NCBI GenBank assembly: GCA_946998115.1
Contig: CAMPYB010000007.1
Location: 1-47,234 of the forward strand
Direction: 5' to 3'
DNA from: an uncultured Actinomyces sp.
GTDB taxonomy: Bacteria; Actinomycetota; Actinomycetes; Actinomycetales; Actinomycetaceae
DNA length: 47,234 bases
Shown piece after piece: positions 36,200 through 45,332 of this stretch (positions are counted from its first letter, which is position 1; every line of letters starts with the position of its first letter). Under the pieces are notes generated by a model. It saw only the letters and a list, made by a program, of their open reading frames with translations, did not search any database and was not told the origin of the DNA. The position numbers and the translations under genes are program-made.

Positions 36200-38791
36200 T
36201 CACAAAACTAAAGTATCGAGATTTTCATCGTAAGTAATATTTACTGTATCTCCATCTTCAACATTTGAATTCAATATTTCTTTAGCTAATTTGTCACCTA
36301 TTTCTTTTTGAATCAATCGTTTCATAGGCCTTGCTCCATAAGCCTTATCATAACCATGTTTCACAAGATACTGTTTAGCTGAGTCATCTACAGTAATATT
36401 TATCCTACGTGACTTCAACCTTTCAGATATTTTATGAAGCTGCAAATCAACGATTTTTTCCAAATCTTGTTTTGTAAGCGTATCAAAAATTAGTATTTCA
36501 TCTAACCTGTTCAAAAATTCTGGTTTGAAAGAAGACTGCACTACTTTTAATACCTCTTCCCGTTTTTGACTTTCAGGTATTTCATCATCAATTATTATTG
36601 GTGTACCTAAATTAGATGTCAAAATCAATATTGTATTAGTAAAATCTACAGTACGACCCTGTCCATCAGTCAATCTACCATCATCTAAGACTTGCAAGAA
36701 TATATTGAATATTTCCGGATGTGCTTTCTCTATCTCATCCAAAAGTATTACACTATACGGCCTTCTACGCACAGCTTCAGTTAACTGTCCGCCTTCTTCA
36801 TATCCTACATATCCAGGAGGAGCACCTACTAGACGTGATACAGAATATTTGTCTGAATATTCACTCATATCTATACGAACCATTGCATGCTCATCGTCAA
36901 ACAGGAACTGAGCTAAAGATTTAGCTAACTCTGTTTTACCTACACCTGTAGGACCAAGGAACATGAAAGAACCTGTAGGTCTGTTAGGATCAGAAATCCC
37001 TGCTCTACTTCTACGTACAGCATCACATACTGCTTGTACAGCTTTTTTCTGTCCAATAAGCCTGTTGCCTATTTCTGTTTCCATGTTTAGCAATTTTTGG
37101 CTTTCGCTAACTAAAAGCTTGCCTGTTGGTATTCCTGTCCAGTCTTCCACAACTTCAGCTATTTGCATTGGCCCAACTTTTTCAGCCACAAGTAAATCAT
37201 CATTATTTACATCTTTTGACTCTTCAGCTTTTTCTGCTTCTTCAATCTGACGTTCAATAGCTGGTATTTGCCAGTTCTGGAGTTTTCCTGCCTGCTCAAG
37301 ATTACCATCTCTCATAGCTAAGTCCAGTTGCGTTTGGAGTTCATCTAGTTTAACTCTAAGGTCACCTATTTGATCTCTAGACTCTTTTTGACTTTGCCAA
37401 TTTTTTTCAAGCTCAGATAGTTTATCAGTCTTTTCAGATAATTCAGCTTTTAATTTATTTAGTCGCTCCCGAGTTATATCATCATCATTTTCAGCTTGCT
37501 CTAAATAGCTTTTCTCTATTTTTAACCTGTCAATGACACGGCGTAACTCATCAATTTCTACTGGCGAAGAATCTAATTCCATTCTCAATCTGGAAGCAGC
37601 TTCATCTATTAAATCTATAGCTTTATCTGGTAGTTGTCTTCCTGTTATATATCTATCTGATAATGTAGCAGCAGCAACTAGTGCTCCATCTGAAATAGTT
37701 ATTTTATGGTGAGCTTCATATTTAGGAGCAATACCTCTCAAAATAGCTATAGTGTCCTCAACACTCGGCTCTTTTACATATACTTGCTGGAATCTTCTTT
37801 CTAATGCCGGATCTTTTTCAATATATTGCCTATATTCATTTAGAGTAGTTGCACCAATTAATCTCAACTCTCCTCTTGCTAACATAGGTTTTAGCATATT
37901 TGAAGCATCCATTGAACCTTGAGAATTAGCTCCTGTACCTACTACGTTATGTAGCTCATCTATGAAAGTAATTATTTGACCATCACTATTTGTAATTTCT
38001 TTTAGTACAGCTTGAAGTCTTTCTTCAAATTCACCTTTATATGAAGCACCTGCTACCATAGCTGTTAAATCTAAGCTTATTAGTTTCTTATTTTTTAACG
38101 AATCAGGCACATCTGCAGCAACTATTCTTTGCGCTAAGCCTTCGACTACTGCAGTTTTACCTGTTCCAGGTTCTCCAATTAATACCGGATTATTTTTTGT
38201 TCTTCTAGACAATACTTGTATAAGTCTACGAATTTCTTTATCTCTGCCTATTACAGGATCTAATTTTCCATCTTTAGCTATTTGCGTTAAATCTGTACCG
38301 TATTTTTCTAATGCTTGAAAAGTACCTTCAGGATTTTCTGTAGTAATTTTAGTATCACCTTTCATCATTTTTAAAACTTTCATGTATTGTTCAAATTGCA
38401 CGTTATTATTTTTTAATATAGTACTTGCTGAAGATTTTTCTTTAACTATTGCAGCCATCAAATGTTCTGTTGACGTATACTCATCTTGCAACGATGTTGA
38501 TAATTCTTGTGCCGTATTTAATACTTTTAAAAGCTCTTTTCCAGCTTGAGCTTTTCCTGTAGTATTTCCTTGCACTGTAGGAAGCTTTTTCAGCTCTTGT
38601 TGCACTTGTGTACAAATTTTTTGTACATCTACATTCAATGAGCGCAATACAGATTCAGCAATGCTACCTTTTTGCTCTAATATCGAATTTAATAAATGCA
38701 GAACTTCCACTTGAGGATTATTAGCAACTGATGCACTTTCCACTGAATTCATCAGCGCTTCTTGTGATTTTATTGTTAATTTTTGTGTCAT
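36200..38791 (-). CDS. clpB: Protein disaggregase ClpB (HSP100)
   Basis: ClpB extracts polypeptides from aggregates together with DnaK/DnaJ/GrpE. The order is an N-terminal Clp repeat domain (about 1-145), AAA+ 1 with Walker A GEPGTGKT at 206-213, a coiled-coil middle domain (about 400-520) and AAA+ 2 with GPTGVGKTE. The end of the protein lies close to the usual length: 863 residues from MTQKLTIKS. Three ATGs cluster at the start (38803, 38794, 38791); the last follows GAGG at six bases and matches the family N-terminus. A HAIR-type operator lies about 45 bases upstream, and the hspR gene is two genes away. Confidence 0.96.
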   Translation of the reverse strand: MTQKLTIKSQEALMNSVESASVANNPQVEVLHLLNSILEQKGSIAESVLRSLNVDVQKICTQVQQELKKLPTVQGNTTGKAQAGKELLKVLNTAQELSTSLQDEYTSTEHLMAAIVKEKSSASTILKNNNVQFEQYMKVLKMMKGDTKITTENPEGTFQALEKYGTDLTQIAKDGKLDPVIGRDKEIRRLIQVLSRRTKNNPVLIGEPGTGKTAVVEGLAQRIVAADVPDSLKNKKLISLDLTAMVAGASYKGEFEERLQAVLKEITNSDGQIITFIDELHNVVGTGANSQGSMDASNMLKPMLARGELRLIGATTLNEYRQYIEKDPALERRFQQVYVKEPSVEDTIAILRGIAPKYEAHHKITISDGALVAAATLSDRYITGRQLPDKAIDLIDEAASRLRMELDSSPVEIDELRRVIDRLKIEKSYLEQAENDDDITRERLNKLKAELSEKTDKLSELEKNWQSQKESRDQIGDLRVKLDELQTQLDLAMRDGNLEQAGKLQNWQIPAIERQIEEAEKAEESKDVNNDDLLVAEKVGPMQIAEVVEDWTGIPTGKLLVSESQKLLNMETEIGNRLIGQKKAVQAVCDAVRRSRAGISDPNRPTGSFMFLGPTGVGKTELAKSLAQFLFDDEHAMVRIDMSEYSDKYSVSRLVGAPPGYVGYEEGGQLTEAVRRRPYSVILLDEIEKAHPEIFNIFLQVLDDGRLTDGQGRTVDFTNTILILTSNLGTPIIIDDEIPESQKREEVLKVVQSSFKPEFLNRLDEILIFDTLTKQDLEKIVDLQLHKISERLKSRRINITVDDSAKQYLVKHGYDKAYGARPMKRLIQKEIGDKLAKEILNSNVEDGDTVNITYDENLDTLVL

Positions 38792-38830
38792 CATACACCT
38801 CATTTCCTTCTAAATATAGTTATACACCAA

Positions 38831-38865
38831 AAATAAGGTTGAGTCTAGTACACTCAACCTTATTT
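38831..38865 (-). promoter_or_regulatory. HAIR operator (HspR site) of clpB, also a perfect intrinsic terminator
   Basis: The core is GTTGAGT-N7-ACTCAAC (38838-38858). It matches the HspR inverted repeat CTTGAGT-N7-ACTCAAG except for the symmetric outermost pair. It is embedded in a longer perfect repeat: AAATAAGGTTGAGT pairs with ACTCAACCTTATTT, 14 bp around a 7-base loop, with T-runs on both strands. It lies 37 bases past the stop of the upstream transporter gene and about 40-75 bases before the clpB start. It can therefore act as the transporter's terminator and as clpB's repressor site. Confidence 0.78.
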
Positions 38866-38902
38866 TTTTTCGATTTTATTTCCAGAAGAAAAAAACTAAC
38901 CT

Positions 38903-40501
38903 TTACAAACCACCCATAATTTGCCCAATAAATATTTTATAAATCATAGACACCGAATAACTCATCGAATACCCCAAAACTACACGAGGATCGCCTTTAG
39001 TTATATTATTTGCAAGAGAAACTAAAACAGTTTGAGTTTGTGCTCCTGCAATAAATCCAGATAAACGCGTGCCACCCATTTTAAACATATATTTCATAGA
39101 TATATACACTAAAAGTCCGAATAAATTAGTAACTATTATTCCTAGAAGTAAAATCTTCCACCACATATCAGTAGAAAACGCCTGAATAATTTGGTTACCA
39201 GCAGTAATTCCTGCTTGCACTAAAAACACGCTCAATCCAAATTCACTCAACACTTGAGACGCAGTATAAGGCATAGCTAAAGGTAAAGAGCCAACTCTTC
39301 CGAGAAATCCAAAAATAATACCAACAATCATAGTGCAAACTGCTGGTCCTAAAGTAACCCACATGCCATTCATAGGAAAAATAGGAATCTCGCCTATAAG
39401 AATACCTAAAGCTATTCCTAACCCTAGAGAAATAGGATTTATATCTATCAATCCACGCACAGAATCGCCAAAATATTCATTCAATTCTTTAATTCTATTC
39501 CAAGGCACAACTACACGAACGCGATCGCCTTGTTGTAAACGAAGATCCGGATCCGCAAATAACTCTTCATCGCCTCTTTTAACCCTTGAAACTGTAGCGT
39601 TAAATTTTCCTTCTATATTAATATCTTTCAAACGTCTACCACTAAACTGAGGATTAGAAATAGTAATTCTTTGAACATCATCCATTTCCGACCTATCAGC
39701 GTCTAAAGCTAATGTAGATTCATGACCTAAATAATGAATTACTTCTTTAACAACTTTTTCAGATCCAACTATTGTAACTAGATCACCTTTATGCAACAGC
39801 TCATCTTCAGCTGGCAAAGATACATGTTCATGCTCACCGTGAGCTAAACGCGGAAATTTCACTTTAGATCCATATTTTTTACTAATCTCACCTATACTCA
39901 AGTTTAAATCTTTATCAACACAAACAGTGTAATTAAAAATTTTTTCAGGCACATCTTTGTCTTTACTACGATACGATAAAGCCATAAAGGAAAAAATCAT
40001 CATACCTAAAACACCATAAACATAAGACAAAGCATACCCAACAGTAGCTTCTTTTAAAGATTCTGGATCATTACCAACTGCTGATAAAGCTGAAGTATTA
40101 GTCAAAGCTCCAGCGAAAGTACCACCCAGCAAAGGAGGCGACATTGAAAAACAATAATACCCAATTACATAGCAACTAGCAGCTACAAGTAAAAAAATTA
40201 TTAGCAAAGTTATTATTGGAAATATAGATTTTCGCAAAATTTTAAAGAAATTTGGACCAGCATTCATTCCAACAGTAAAAGTAAACAGCACTAAACCAAA
40301 TGTTCCAATCTCATTTCTCATACTAATGCCTACACCGTTGTAGTAAGAGATTGCAGCATATGCCATCGATATAAACAATATAGCAGCCGACCCAAGGCTA
40401 ATTCCTCGAAATTTAATTTTTCCCAGAATCGTACCTATTGTTATCATTGTGAACAAAAGCAGAACTGTATTACTTGAAAAAGCTACCAATATAGTTCGCA
40501 T
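38903..40501 (-). CDS. AspT/YidE-family transporter with two RCK_C (TrkA-C) domains
   Basis: The protein (532 residues) has the duplicated architecture of this antiporter family. A first set of membrane segments (about 1-170) is followed by two cytoplasmic RCK_C domains (about 190-275 with HKGDLVTIVGSE, and about 280-350 with LQQGDRVRVVVP). A second membrane set (about 355-532) completes it, with the GATTN-like GFIAGAQTQTVLVSLANN repeat motif. Relatives include the aspartate:alanine exchanger AspT, but most members have unknown substrates. AGAGGA precedes the ATG. It sits between hspR and clpB inside an otherwise pure heat-shock block, which makes stress induction possible. Confidence 0.88.
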   Translation of the reverse strand: MRTILVAFSSNTVLLLFTMITIGTILGKIKFRGISLGSAAILFISMAYAAISYYNGVGISMRNEIGTFGLVLFTFTVGMNAGPNFFKILRKSIFPIITLLIIFLLVAASCYVIGYYCFSMSPPLLGGTFAGALTNTSALSAVGNDPESLKEATVGYALSYVYGVLGMMIFSFMALSYRSKDKDVPEKIFNYTVCVDKDLNLSIGEISKKYGSKVKFPRLAHGEHEHVSLPAEDELLHKGDLVTIVGSEKVVKEVIHYLGHESTLALDADRSEMDDVQRITISNPQFSGRRLKDINIEGKFNATVSRVKRGDEELFADPDLRLQQGDRVRVVVPWNRIKELNEYFGDSVRGLIDINPISLGLGIALGILIGEIPIFPMNGMWVTLGPAVCTMIVGIIFGFLGRVGSLPLAMPYTASQVLSEFGLSVFLVQAGITAGNQIIQAFSTDMWWKILLLGIIVTNLFGLLVYISMKYMFKMGGTRLSGFIAGAQTQTVLVSLANNITKGDPRVVLGYSMSYSVSMIYKIFIGQIMGGL

Positions 40502-40643
40502 TTTTTCCTCTTAACATTTTTGAACGTATTCTATTCTATGCTTTTCTCAAATATTTAATTAATATAAGTTTTAATTTTATGAATAATTTTATTAATATTT
40601 TTTAACATAAATATTATACATAAACAAAGTATGCATTTAAATT

Positions 40644-41159
40644 TTACAAATCAGGTTTCCAAATAACTAAAGCATAAGGATTATGATCAGTCCATCGATT
40701 TGAATACCTTACTCCTTTTTTCAACGTATGTATGCATCCTTTAGAATCTGCTGTAAAAACTCTATCTACTGCATCAACTTTTGTCTGTAAATCTTTTAGT
40801 TTTATAAGAAGTTTTTCCTTTTCTTCTTCTAATTCAATTATTCGTCTTATTCCCTCTAAATTTACCCCGTCTCGAGACATACGTTGTATATTCAAAAGCC
40901 TCTCAACATTTTTTATACTGTATCTTCTGCCTTTACCTTTCGTACGTCTAGGAACTACCAACCCTAAACGATCATATTGTCTTACAGTTTGAGGATGCAT
41001 ATTCGCTATACTTGCTGCAATAGATACTGGCATAAATGGAAAAGAACGCATTTTTTCATGTTCATATGGGTCAACGTATTCATCACTTTTTAGTTTTAAA
41101 TGGATTTCACCATTTTCTTCATGTGTTATAACTATTTTTTCCTCAAAATTTCTAATCAT
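40644..41159 (-). CDS. hspR: Heat-shock repressor HspR (MerR family)
   Basis: HspR represses dnaK and clpB by binding HAIR sites, with DnaK as co-repressor. The MerR-type helix-turn-helix is at about 43-62 (MPVSIAASIANMHPQTVRQYD) and the wing at about 63-80 (GLVVPRRTKGKGRRYS). A dimerising helix follows at about 100-132. The full protein is 171 residues, with about 40 extra residues before the DNA-binding domain. It ends the dnaK operon, as in Streptomyces and bifidobacteria, 79 bases after dnaJ. Confidence 0.95.
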   Translation of the reverse strand: MIRNFEEKIVITHEENGEIHLKLKSDEYVDPYEHEKMRSFPFMPVSIAASIANMHPQTVRQYDRLGLVVPRRTKGKGRRYSIKNVERLLNIQRMSRDGVNLEGIRRIIELEEEKEKLLIKLKDLQTKVDAVDRVFTADSKGCIHTLKKGVRYSNRWTDHNPYALVIWKPDL

Positions 41160-41238
41160 TTTACACCAGTACTCTACTGAATTTTACATTCTCTATTTAC
41201 TTCTATTAGTTGTTACTATCTTTTTAGTAAAATTATTT

Positions 41239-42252
41239 TTACATTTCTTCTTTCATTTGTTTTCTAGGATCATCATTTACACCAGCTTTTTCAAAAAGTT
41301 TAATCGCATTTTCTTGATCTTTATTCATCTTTTGTGGAACAACAATCTCAGGTACAACTATCATATTTCCTACTCCATTTTTAGTAGTTACTCCTTTATT
41401 CGGAATAATAATTGTTTCACCACTGTTAGTTCCAGATGGAATATTCACATCAATTATTTTTCCATCTATTGTAGGAATTTTTATTTTTGCACCAAAACAT
41501 GCTTCAGAAAAACTTACAGGCACTTTTGTCTCAATATCTTTTCCAATAAGTTTTACATATGGATGTTTTTTAACTGTAACATTTATAATTAAATCTCCAT
41601 TAGGACCACCATTTATTCCAAGCGCTCCTTGACCTCTCAATTTAATTTTTTGACCATCGTTTACACCTGCTGGAACATTCGCAGTAATTGTTTTATTCGA
41701 TACTTTCAATTTTATCTTGGCACCTTTTATAGCCTGCTGGACAGATAAAGCAATTTTTGCTTTTCTATCTTTTCCTTTTTCAGGTGTAGCATTGAAATTA
41801 TTTGCATACTGATTTTGCGTTCCACCCGTATTAGCATTTGTATAGTAGGTATGCGAAGAATAACCGCCACCACCACCAAACATTGAACCAAATATGTCTT
41901 CAAAACCACCAGATGAGAAATTTGCATTATGAGAAGATCCTTGGCCGAACATTGAACCAAAGACATCTTCAAAACCACCAGATGAACTAGAACCTGCAGA
42001 AAATCGAGCACCGCCTGATCCCATTGCTCTTAAAGCATCATATTGCTTTCTGTCTTTAGGATCAGACAATACAGCGTAAGCTTCACCTATTTCTTTAAAT
42101 TTTTCTTCAGCTTTTTTATCATTAGGATTCTTATCCGGATGATATTGACGTGCAAGTTTTCTATATGCTTTTTTTATTTCTTTTGCATCAGCATCTTTCG
42201 CTACACCAAGTGTTTTATAAAAGTCTTTTTTAAGCCAATCTTGCGTTGCCAT
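41239..42252 (-). CDS. dnaJ: DnaJ-family co-chaperone without zinc finger (class B)
   Basis: The J-domain occupies about residues 8-75 with HPD at 38-40. A Gly/Phe/Ser-rich linker with repeated GGFEDVFGSMFG-like units follows (about 78-145). Then come the two C-terminal substrate-binding domains. The four CxxCxGxG zinc repeats of canonical DnaJ are absent, so this is a CbpA-like class B protein, which delivers substrates to DnaK. The ATG at 42250-42252 gives MATQDWLKKDFY and 337 residues; a GTG three codons earlier is less likely. It lies 23 bases after grpE. Confidence 0.94.
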   Translation of the reverse strand: MATQDWLKKDFYKTLGVAKDADAKEIKKAYRKLARQYHPDKNPNDKKAEEKFKEIGEAYAVLSDPKDRKQYDALRAMGSGGARFSAGSSSSGGFEDVFGSMFGQGSSHNANFSSGGFEDIFGSMFGGGGGYSSHTYYTNANTGGTQNQYANNFNATPEKGKDRKAKIALSVQQAIKGAKIKLKVSNKTITANVPAGVNDGQKIKLRGQGALGINGGPNGDLIINVTVKKHPYVKLIGKDIETKVPVSFSEACFGAKIKIPTIDGKIIDVNIPSGTNSGETIIIPNKGVTTKNGVGNMIVVPEIVVPQKMNKDQENAIKLFEKAGVNDDPRKQMKEEM

Positions 42253-42275
42253 TTTTTTCACTAGCTTTCTTAAAA

Positions 42276-42917
42276 TTATTTATCTTGTGGCGAAAACACC
42301 ACGACTTTAGCAGCTCTTATTATTTTATCTTTGATTTTCCAGCCACTTTGTATAATATCGCCTATTTGTTCGTTTTCAACATCAGGATTAGGCGATACAA
42401 GTAAAGCTTCATGCACATTAGGATCAAATTCTTCACCTATTGTTCCAAATCTTTCCACATCAAAGTTCTCTTTTAAAGTGCTTTCCAATTTACTTGCTAT
42501 CGAAGCGAAAGGTCCATCATTTAAATCACCATGTTTTTTAGCCGCATCTATATCATCAAATACTGCTAAAATCGCTAAAACAACTGATTCTATACCACTG
42601 TTTTTATACTGAGGTATTTCTGCTTTACTGCGACGCACGTAATTGCTATATTCCTGTTGCAGATTGTAATGATCTGCTCTTGCTCTAGCATTTTCTTCAG
42701 TAAGTTCTTTCACTTTTTGTGCTAGTTCTTCAACGTCTGGTAGCGAATCAGCGTTTTCGTTATTTTCAGCATTTTCTGACATATCAACATCATTTTCAAG
42801 CAGCTCTTTAATTTCGCTTTGAATATCGTCATTATTATCTGAGGAAAGGAAATTTTCCTCTGATAAGTCTTTCATGTTTTCGTCAAAGTTTTCTGAATCT
42901 TTACTATTATCAATCAT
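42276..42917 (-). CDS. grpE: Nucleotide exchange factor GrpE
   Basis: GrpE releases ADP from DnaK. The first 60 or so residues are acidic and disordered-looking (rich in Asp, Glu, Asn). They are followed by the long dimerising helix (about 62-110, ending near EYSNYVRRSKAE) and the C-terminal beta domain. That domain includes GIESVVLAILAVFDDIDAA and FDPNVHEALL, with DIIQSGWKIKDKIIRAAKVVV at the end. At 213 residues the length is normal for actinobacteria. It is the second gene of the dnaK operon. Confidence 0.96.
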   Translation of the reverse strand: MIDNSKDSENFDENMKDLSEENFLSSDNNDDIQSEIKELLENDVDMSENAENNENADSLPDVEELAQKVKELTEENARARADHYNLQQEYSNYVRRSKAEIPQYKNSGIESVVLAILAVFDDIDAAKKHGDLNDGPFASIASKLESTLKENFDVERFGTIGEEFDPNVHEALLVSPNPDVENEQIGDIIQSGWKIKDKIIRAAKVVVFSPQDK

Positions 42918-42960
42918 AATGTTTTCAATCTTAATTTATTAAATGTTAGCAATATAGAGC

Positions 42961-42988
42961 ATTTGGGCTACTAAATAGTAGCCCAAAT
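42961..42988 (-). other. Perfect intercistronic hairpin between dnaK and grpE
   Basis: ATTTGGGCTACT and AGTAGCCCAAAT form a perfect 12-bp stem around AAAT. It lies 15 bases past the dnaK stop. No T-run follows on the minus strand (the next bases are GCTCTATATTG), so it does not look like an ordinary terminator. It may stabilise the dnaK 3' end or cause partial termination or processing. Confidence 0.75.
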
Positions 42989-43003
42989 ATTAAAATGTAG
43001 TTA

Positions 43004-44854
43004 CTACTTTGTTTCAGAATCATCCACAACTTCTGCGTCAATAACATCATCATCTGAATTAGTATCATTTGAAGATTGAGCAGTATTTTGAGCGTCGTTT
43101 TGAGCTTTTGCATACAAAGCTTGACCAATCTGTTGTGATTTTTCATCCAGTGTAGCCATTGCTTTCTTCACAGCTTCAATATCGTCGCCTTCCAAAGCTT
43201 TCTTCACATCTTCAACAGCGCTTTTAACTTGTGAAGTAATATCTTCTGACAATTTATCTTCATTATCTTTTAGCAATTTTTCTATGCTGTAAACTGTCTG
43301 TTCTGCGTTGTTGCGTGTTTCTGCTTCTTCACGACGTGCTTTATCTTCGCTAGCATGTGCTTCAGCTTCTTTAACCATTCTGTCAATTTCATCTTTAGGT
43401 AGTGCTGAGCCACCTGTAATTGTCATCGATTGTTCTTTGCCAGTTCCTAGATCTTTAGCACTTACGTGAACTATACCATTAGCGTCAATATCAAATGTAA
43501 CTTCAATCTGTGGAATACCACGAGGAGCCGGTGCTATACCTGTCAATTCAAATGTACCTAACGGCTTGTTATCACGAGCAAATTCACGTTCACCTTGGAA
43601 TACCTGAATCAAAACTGATGGCTGATTATCTTCAGCAGTCGAGAAAGTCTCGCTTCTCTTAGTAGGAATTGCAGTATTTCTTTCAATTAGTTTCTGCATG
43701 AAACCACCTTTTACTTCAATTCCAAGAGATAGAGGCGTAACATCGATCAACAATACATCTTTTCTGTCACCTTGAATTACACCAGCCTGCAATGCTGCAC
43801 CAACAGCAACTACTTCATCAGGATTTACACCCTTATTAGGCTCACGTCCACCAGTTAATTCTTTTACAACTTCAGTCACTGCTGGCATACGAGTTGAACC
43901 ACCGACCAAGACAACATGGTCTATGTCACTTATTTTAATTCCAGCATCTTTAACAACAGCATTGAAAGGAGCCTTTGTTCTCTCTAGCAAATCTGCTGTC
44001 ATCTTTTCAAACTGTGCACGTGTAAGTGTTTCTTCCAAATGGATTGGACCGCTTTCACTCATTGACAAGTACTGCAAAGAAATATCTGTTGATGTAGAAG
44101 ATGACAAAGTCTTTTTAGCTGTTTCAGCAGCATCACGTAAACGTTGTAAAGCTATTTTATCTTTAGATAAGTCTACGCCGTTCTTGTTTTTAACTTGCTC
44201 AACTAACCATTCAACAATTCGATTATCCCAATCGTCACCACCTAGGCGATTATCACCATTGGTTGCACGAACTTGAATTGTAGAAAAGCCATCATCATCT
44301 TTACCTACCTCTAGCAAAGACACATCAAATGTACCACCACCTAGATCGAATACTAGGATTAGTTCATCTTCTTTACCTTTTTCCAAACCATAAGCTAATG
44401 CTGCAGCTGTTGGCTCGTTAACAATACGGAGCACATTCAAACCAGCAATTTGACCAGCATCTTTTGTAGCTTGCCTTTCAGCATCATTAAAGTAAGCAGG
44501 CACAGTAATAACAGCATCTGTAACAGGCTCACCTAAATAGCTTTCAGCATCAACCTTTAACTTTGACAATATACGAGCTGAAATTTCTTGAGGAGTATAT
44601 TTCTTACCATCAATTTCTTTCGTCCAATCTGTACCCATGTGTCTTTTCACAGAGGCAATTGTACGATCTACGTTTGTAACTGCTTGTCGTTTTGCAACTG
44701 TACCAACTAACACCTCACCAGCTTTTGAAAAAGCAACAACTGATGGAGTTGTTCTATTACCTTCAGCATTTGCAATAATAGTAGGTTCGCCACCTTCTAG
44801 CACTGCTAATGCAGAGTTTGTTGTTCCTAAATCTATACCTACTGCACGTCCCAT
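43004..44854 (-). CDS. dnaK: Chaperone DnaK (HSP70)
   Basis: DnaK binds exposed hydrophobic peptide segments in an ATP-driven cycle with DnaJ and GrpE. The start is MGRAVGIDLGTTNS, with the phosphate-binding loops ILVFDLGGGTFDVSLL and VVLVGGSTRMPAV later in the nucleotide domain. The substrate domain (about 370-590) begins after the DVTPLSLGIE linker region, and the tail ends DVIDAEVVDDSETK. The frame is open to 44893, but the ATG at 44852-44854 lies six bases after AAGGAG and matches family N-termini, giving 616 residues. It is first gene of dnaK-grpE-dnaJ-hspR, with two HAIR-like sites upstream. Confidence 0.97.
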   Translation of the reverse strand: MGRAVGIDLGTTNSALAVLEGGEPTIIANAEGNRTTPSVVAFSKAGEVLVGTVAKRQAVTNVDRTIASVKRHMGTDWTKEIDGKKYTPQEISARILSKLKVDAESYLGEPVTDAVITVPAYFNDAERQATKDAGQIAGLNVLRIVNEPTAAALAYGLEKGKEDELILVFDLGGGTFDVSLLEVGKDDDGFSTIQVRATNGDNRLGGDDWDNRIVEWLVEQVKNKNGVDLSKDKIALQRLRDAAETAKKTLSSSTSTDISLQYLSMSESGPIHLEETLTRAQFEKMTADLLERTKAPFNAVVKDAGIKISDIDHVVLVGGSTRMPAVTEVVKELTGGREPNKGVNPDEVVAVGAALQAGVIQGDRKDVLLIDVTPLSLGIEVKGGFMQKLIERNTAIPTKRSETFSTAEDNQPSVLIQVFQGEREFARDNKPLGTFELTGIAPAPRGIPQIEVTFDIDANGIVHVSAKDLGTGKEQSMTITGGSALPKDEIDRMVKEAEAHASEDKARREEAETRNNAEQTVYSIEKLLKDNEDKLSEDITSQVKSAVEDVKKALEGDDIEAVKKAMATLDEKSQQIGQALYAKAQNDAQNTAQSSNDTNSDDDVIDAEVVDDSETK

Positions 44855-44877
44855 TTCATTCTCCTTCATATTTAAGA

Positions 44878-44898
44878 CTTTAGCTTTATACACTCAAG
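44878..44898 (-). promoter_or_regulatory. HAIR-like HspR site 1 upstream of dnaK
   Basis: On the minus strand CTTGAGT-GTATAAA-GCTAAAG has one perfect HAIR half and a degenerate second half with the correct 7-base spacing. It lies 24 bases before the dnaK start. The spacer contains TATAAA, a possible -10 element with TTGTTG 15 bases upstream, so HspR here would block transcription. Confidence 0.65.
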
Positions 44899-44941
44899 TT
44901 TATAACAACAATATTTAAAATACAATACCTTTAAAGAAAAA

Positions 44942-44962
44942 CTTTAGCCTAATAGACTCATG
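44942..44962 (-). promoter_or_regulatory. HAIR-like HspR site 2 upstream of dnaK
   Basis: On the minus strand CATGAGT-CTATTAG-GCTAAAG repeats the layout of site 1, 64 bases further upstream. Its GCTAAAG half is identical to that of site 1. Two related sites upstream of one heat-shock gene fit cooperative repression, as described for several HAIR elements before Streptomyces dnaK. Confidence 0.55.
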
Positions 44963-45332
44963 TTTGCAAAAGAAAGGTTTTAAATCTTTTTTGATATAAA
45001 TCACACCATCTACACGAGCAATCTATAATAGGAAAAATAAAAAAACTTATACACCATTTTTATATAAGTCACATAAACATGCTTTTATTACATAATGAAT
45101 TCTAAATTCTACAATGTTTTCAACAATATTTACATGAATAAAAAGTAATTTTAACGTAAACTTTTAGTTTAATAATTTATTAAGTAAAAATGTTATTTAT
45201 TTTATTTTTCAACAATTTTCTATATAAAAATAAATTTGCGTAATAATTTAGTATAAGTATTATTAAATAAAACATAAATTTCGATATGTATTCCACAAAG
45301 AAGTGTAACATATTCCACGAAAGGCTCTAGAA

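Larger units (their letters stand above)
44855..45332. other. Intergenic region upstream of dnaK
   Basis: The 478-base gap holds the dnaK promoter region with two HAIR-like operators, at 44878-44898 and 44942-44962. It must also hold the promoter of the divergent gene at 45333. No RNA gene or additional frame is visible in the remaining AT-rich sequence. Confidence 0.55.
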
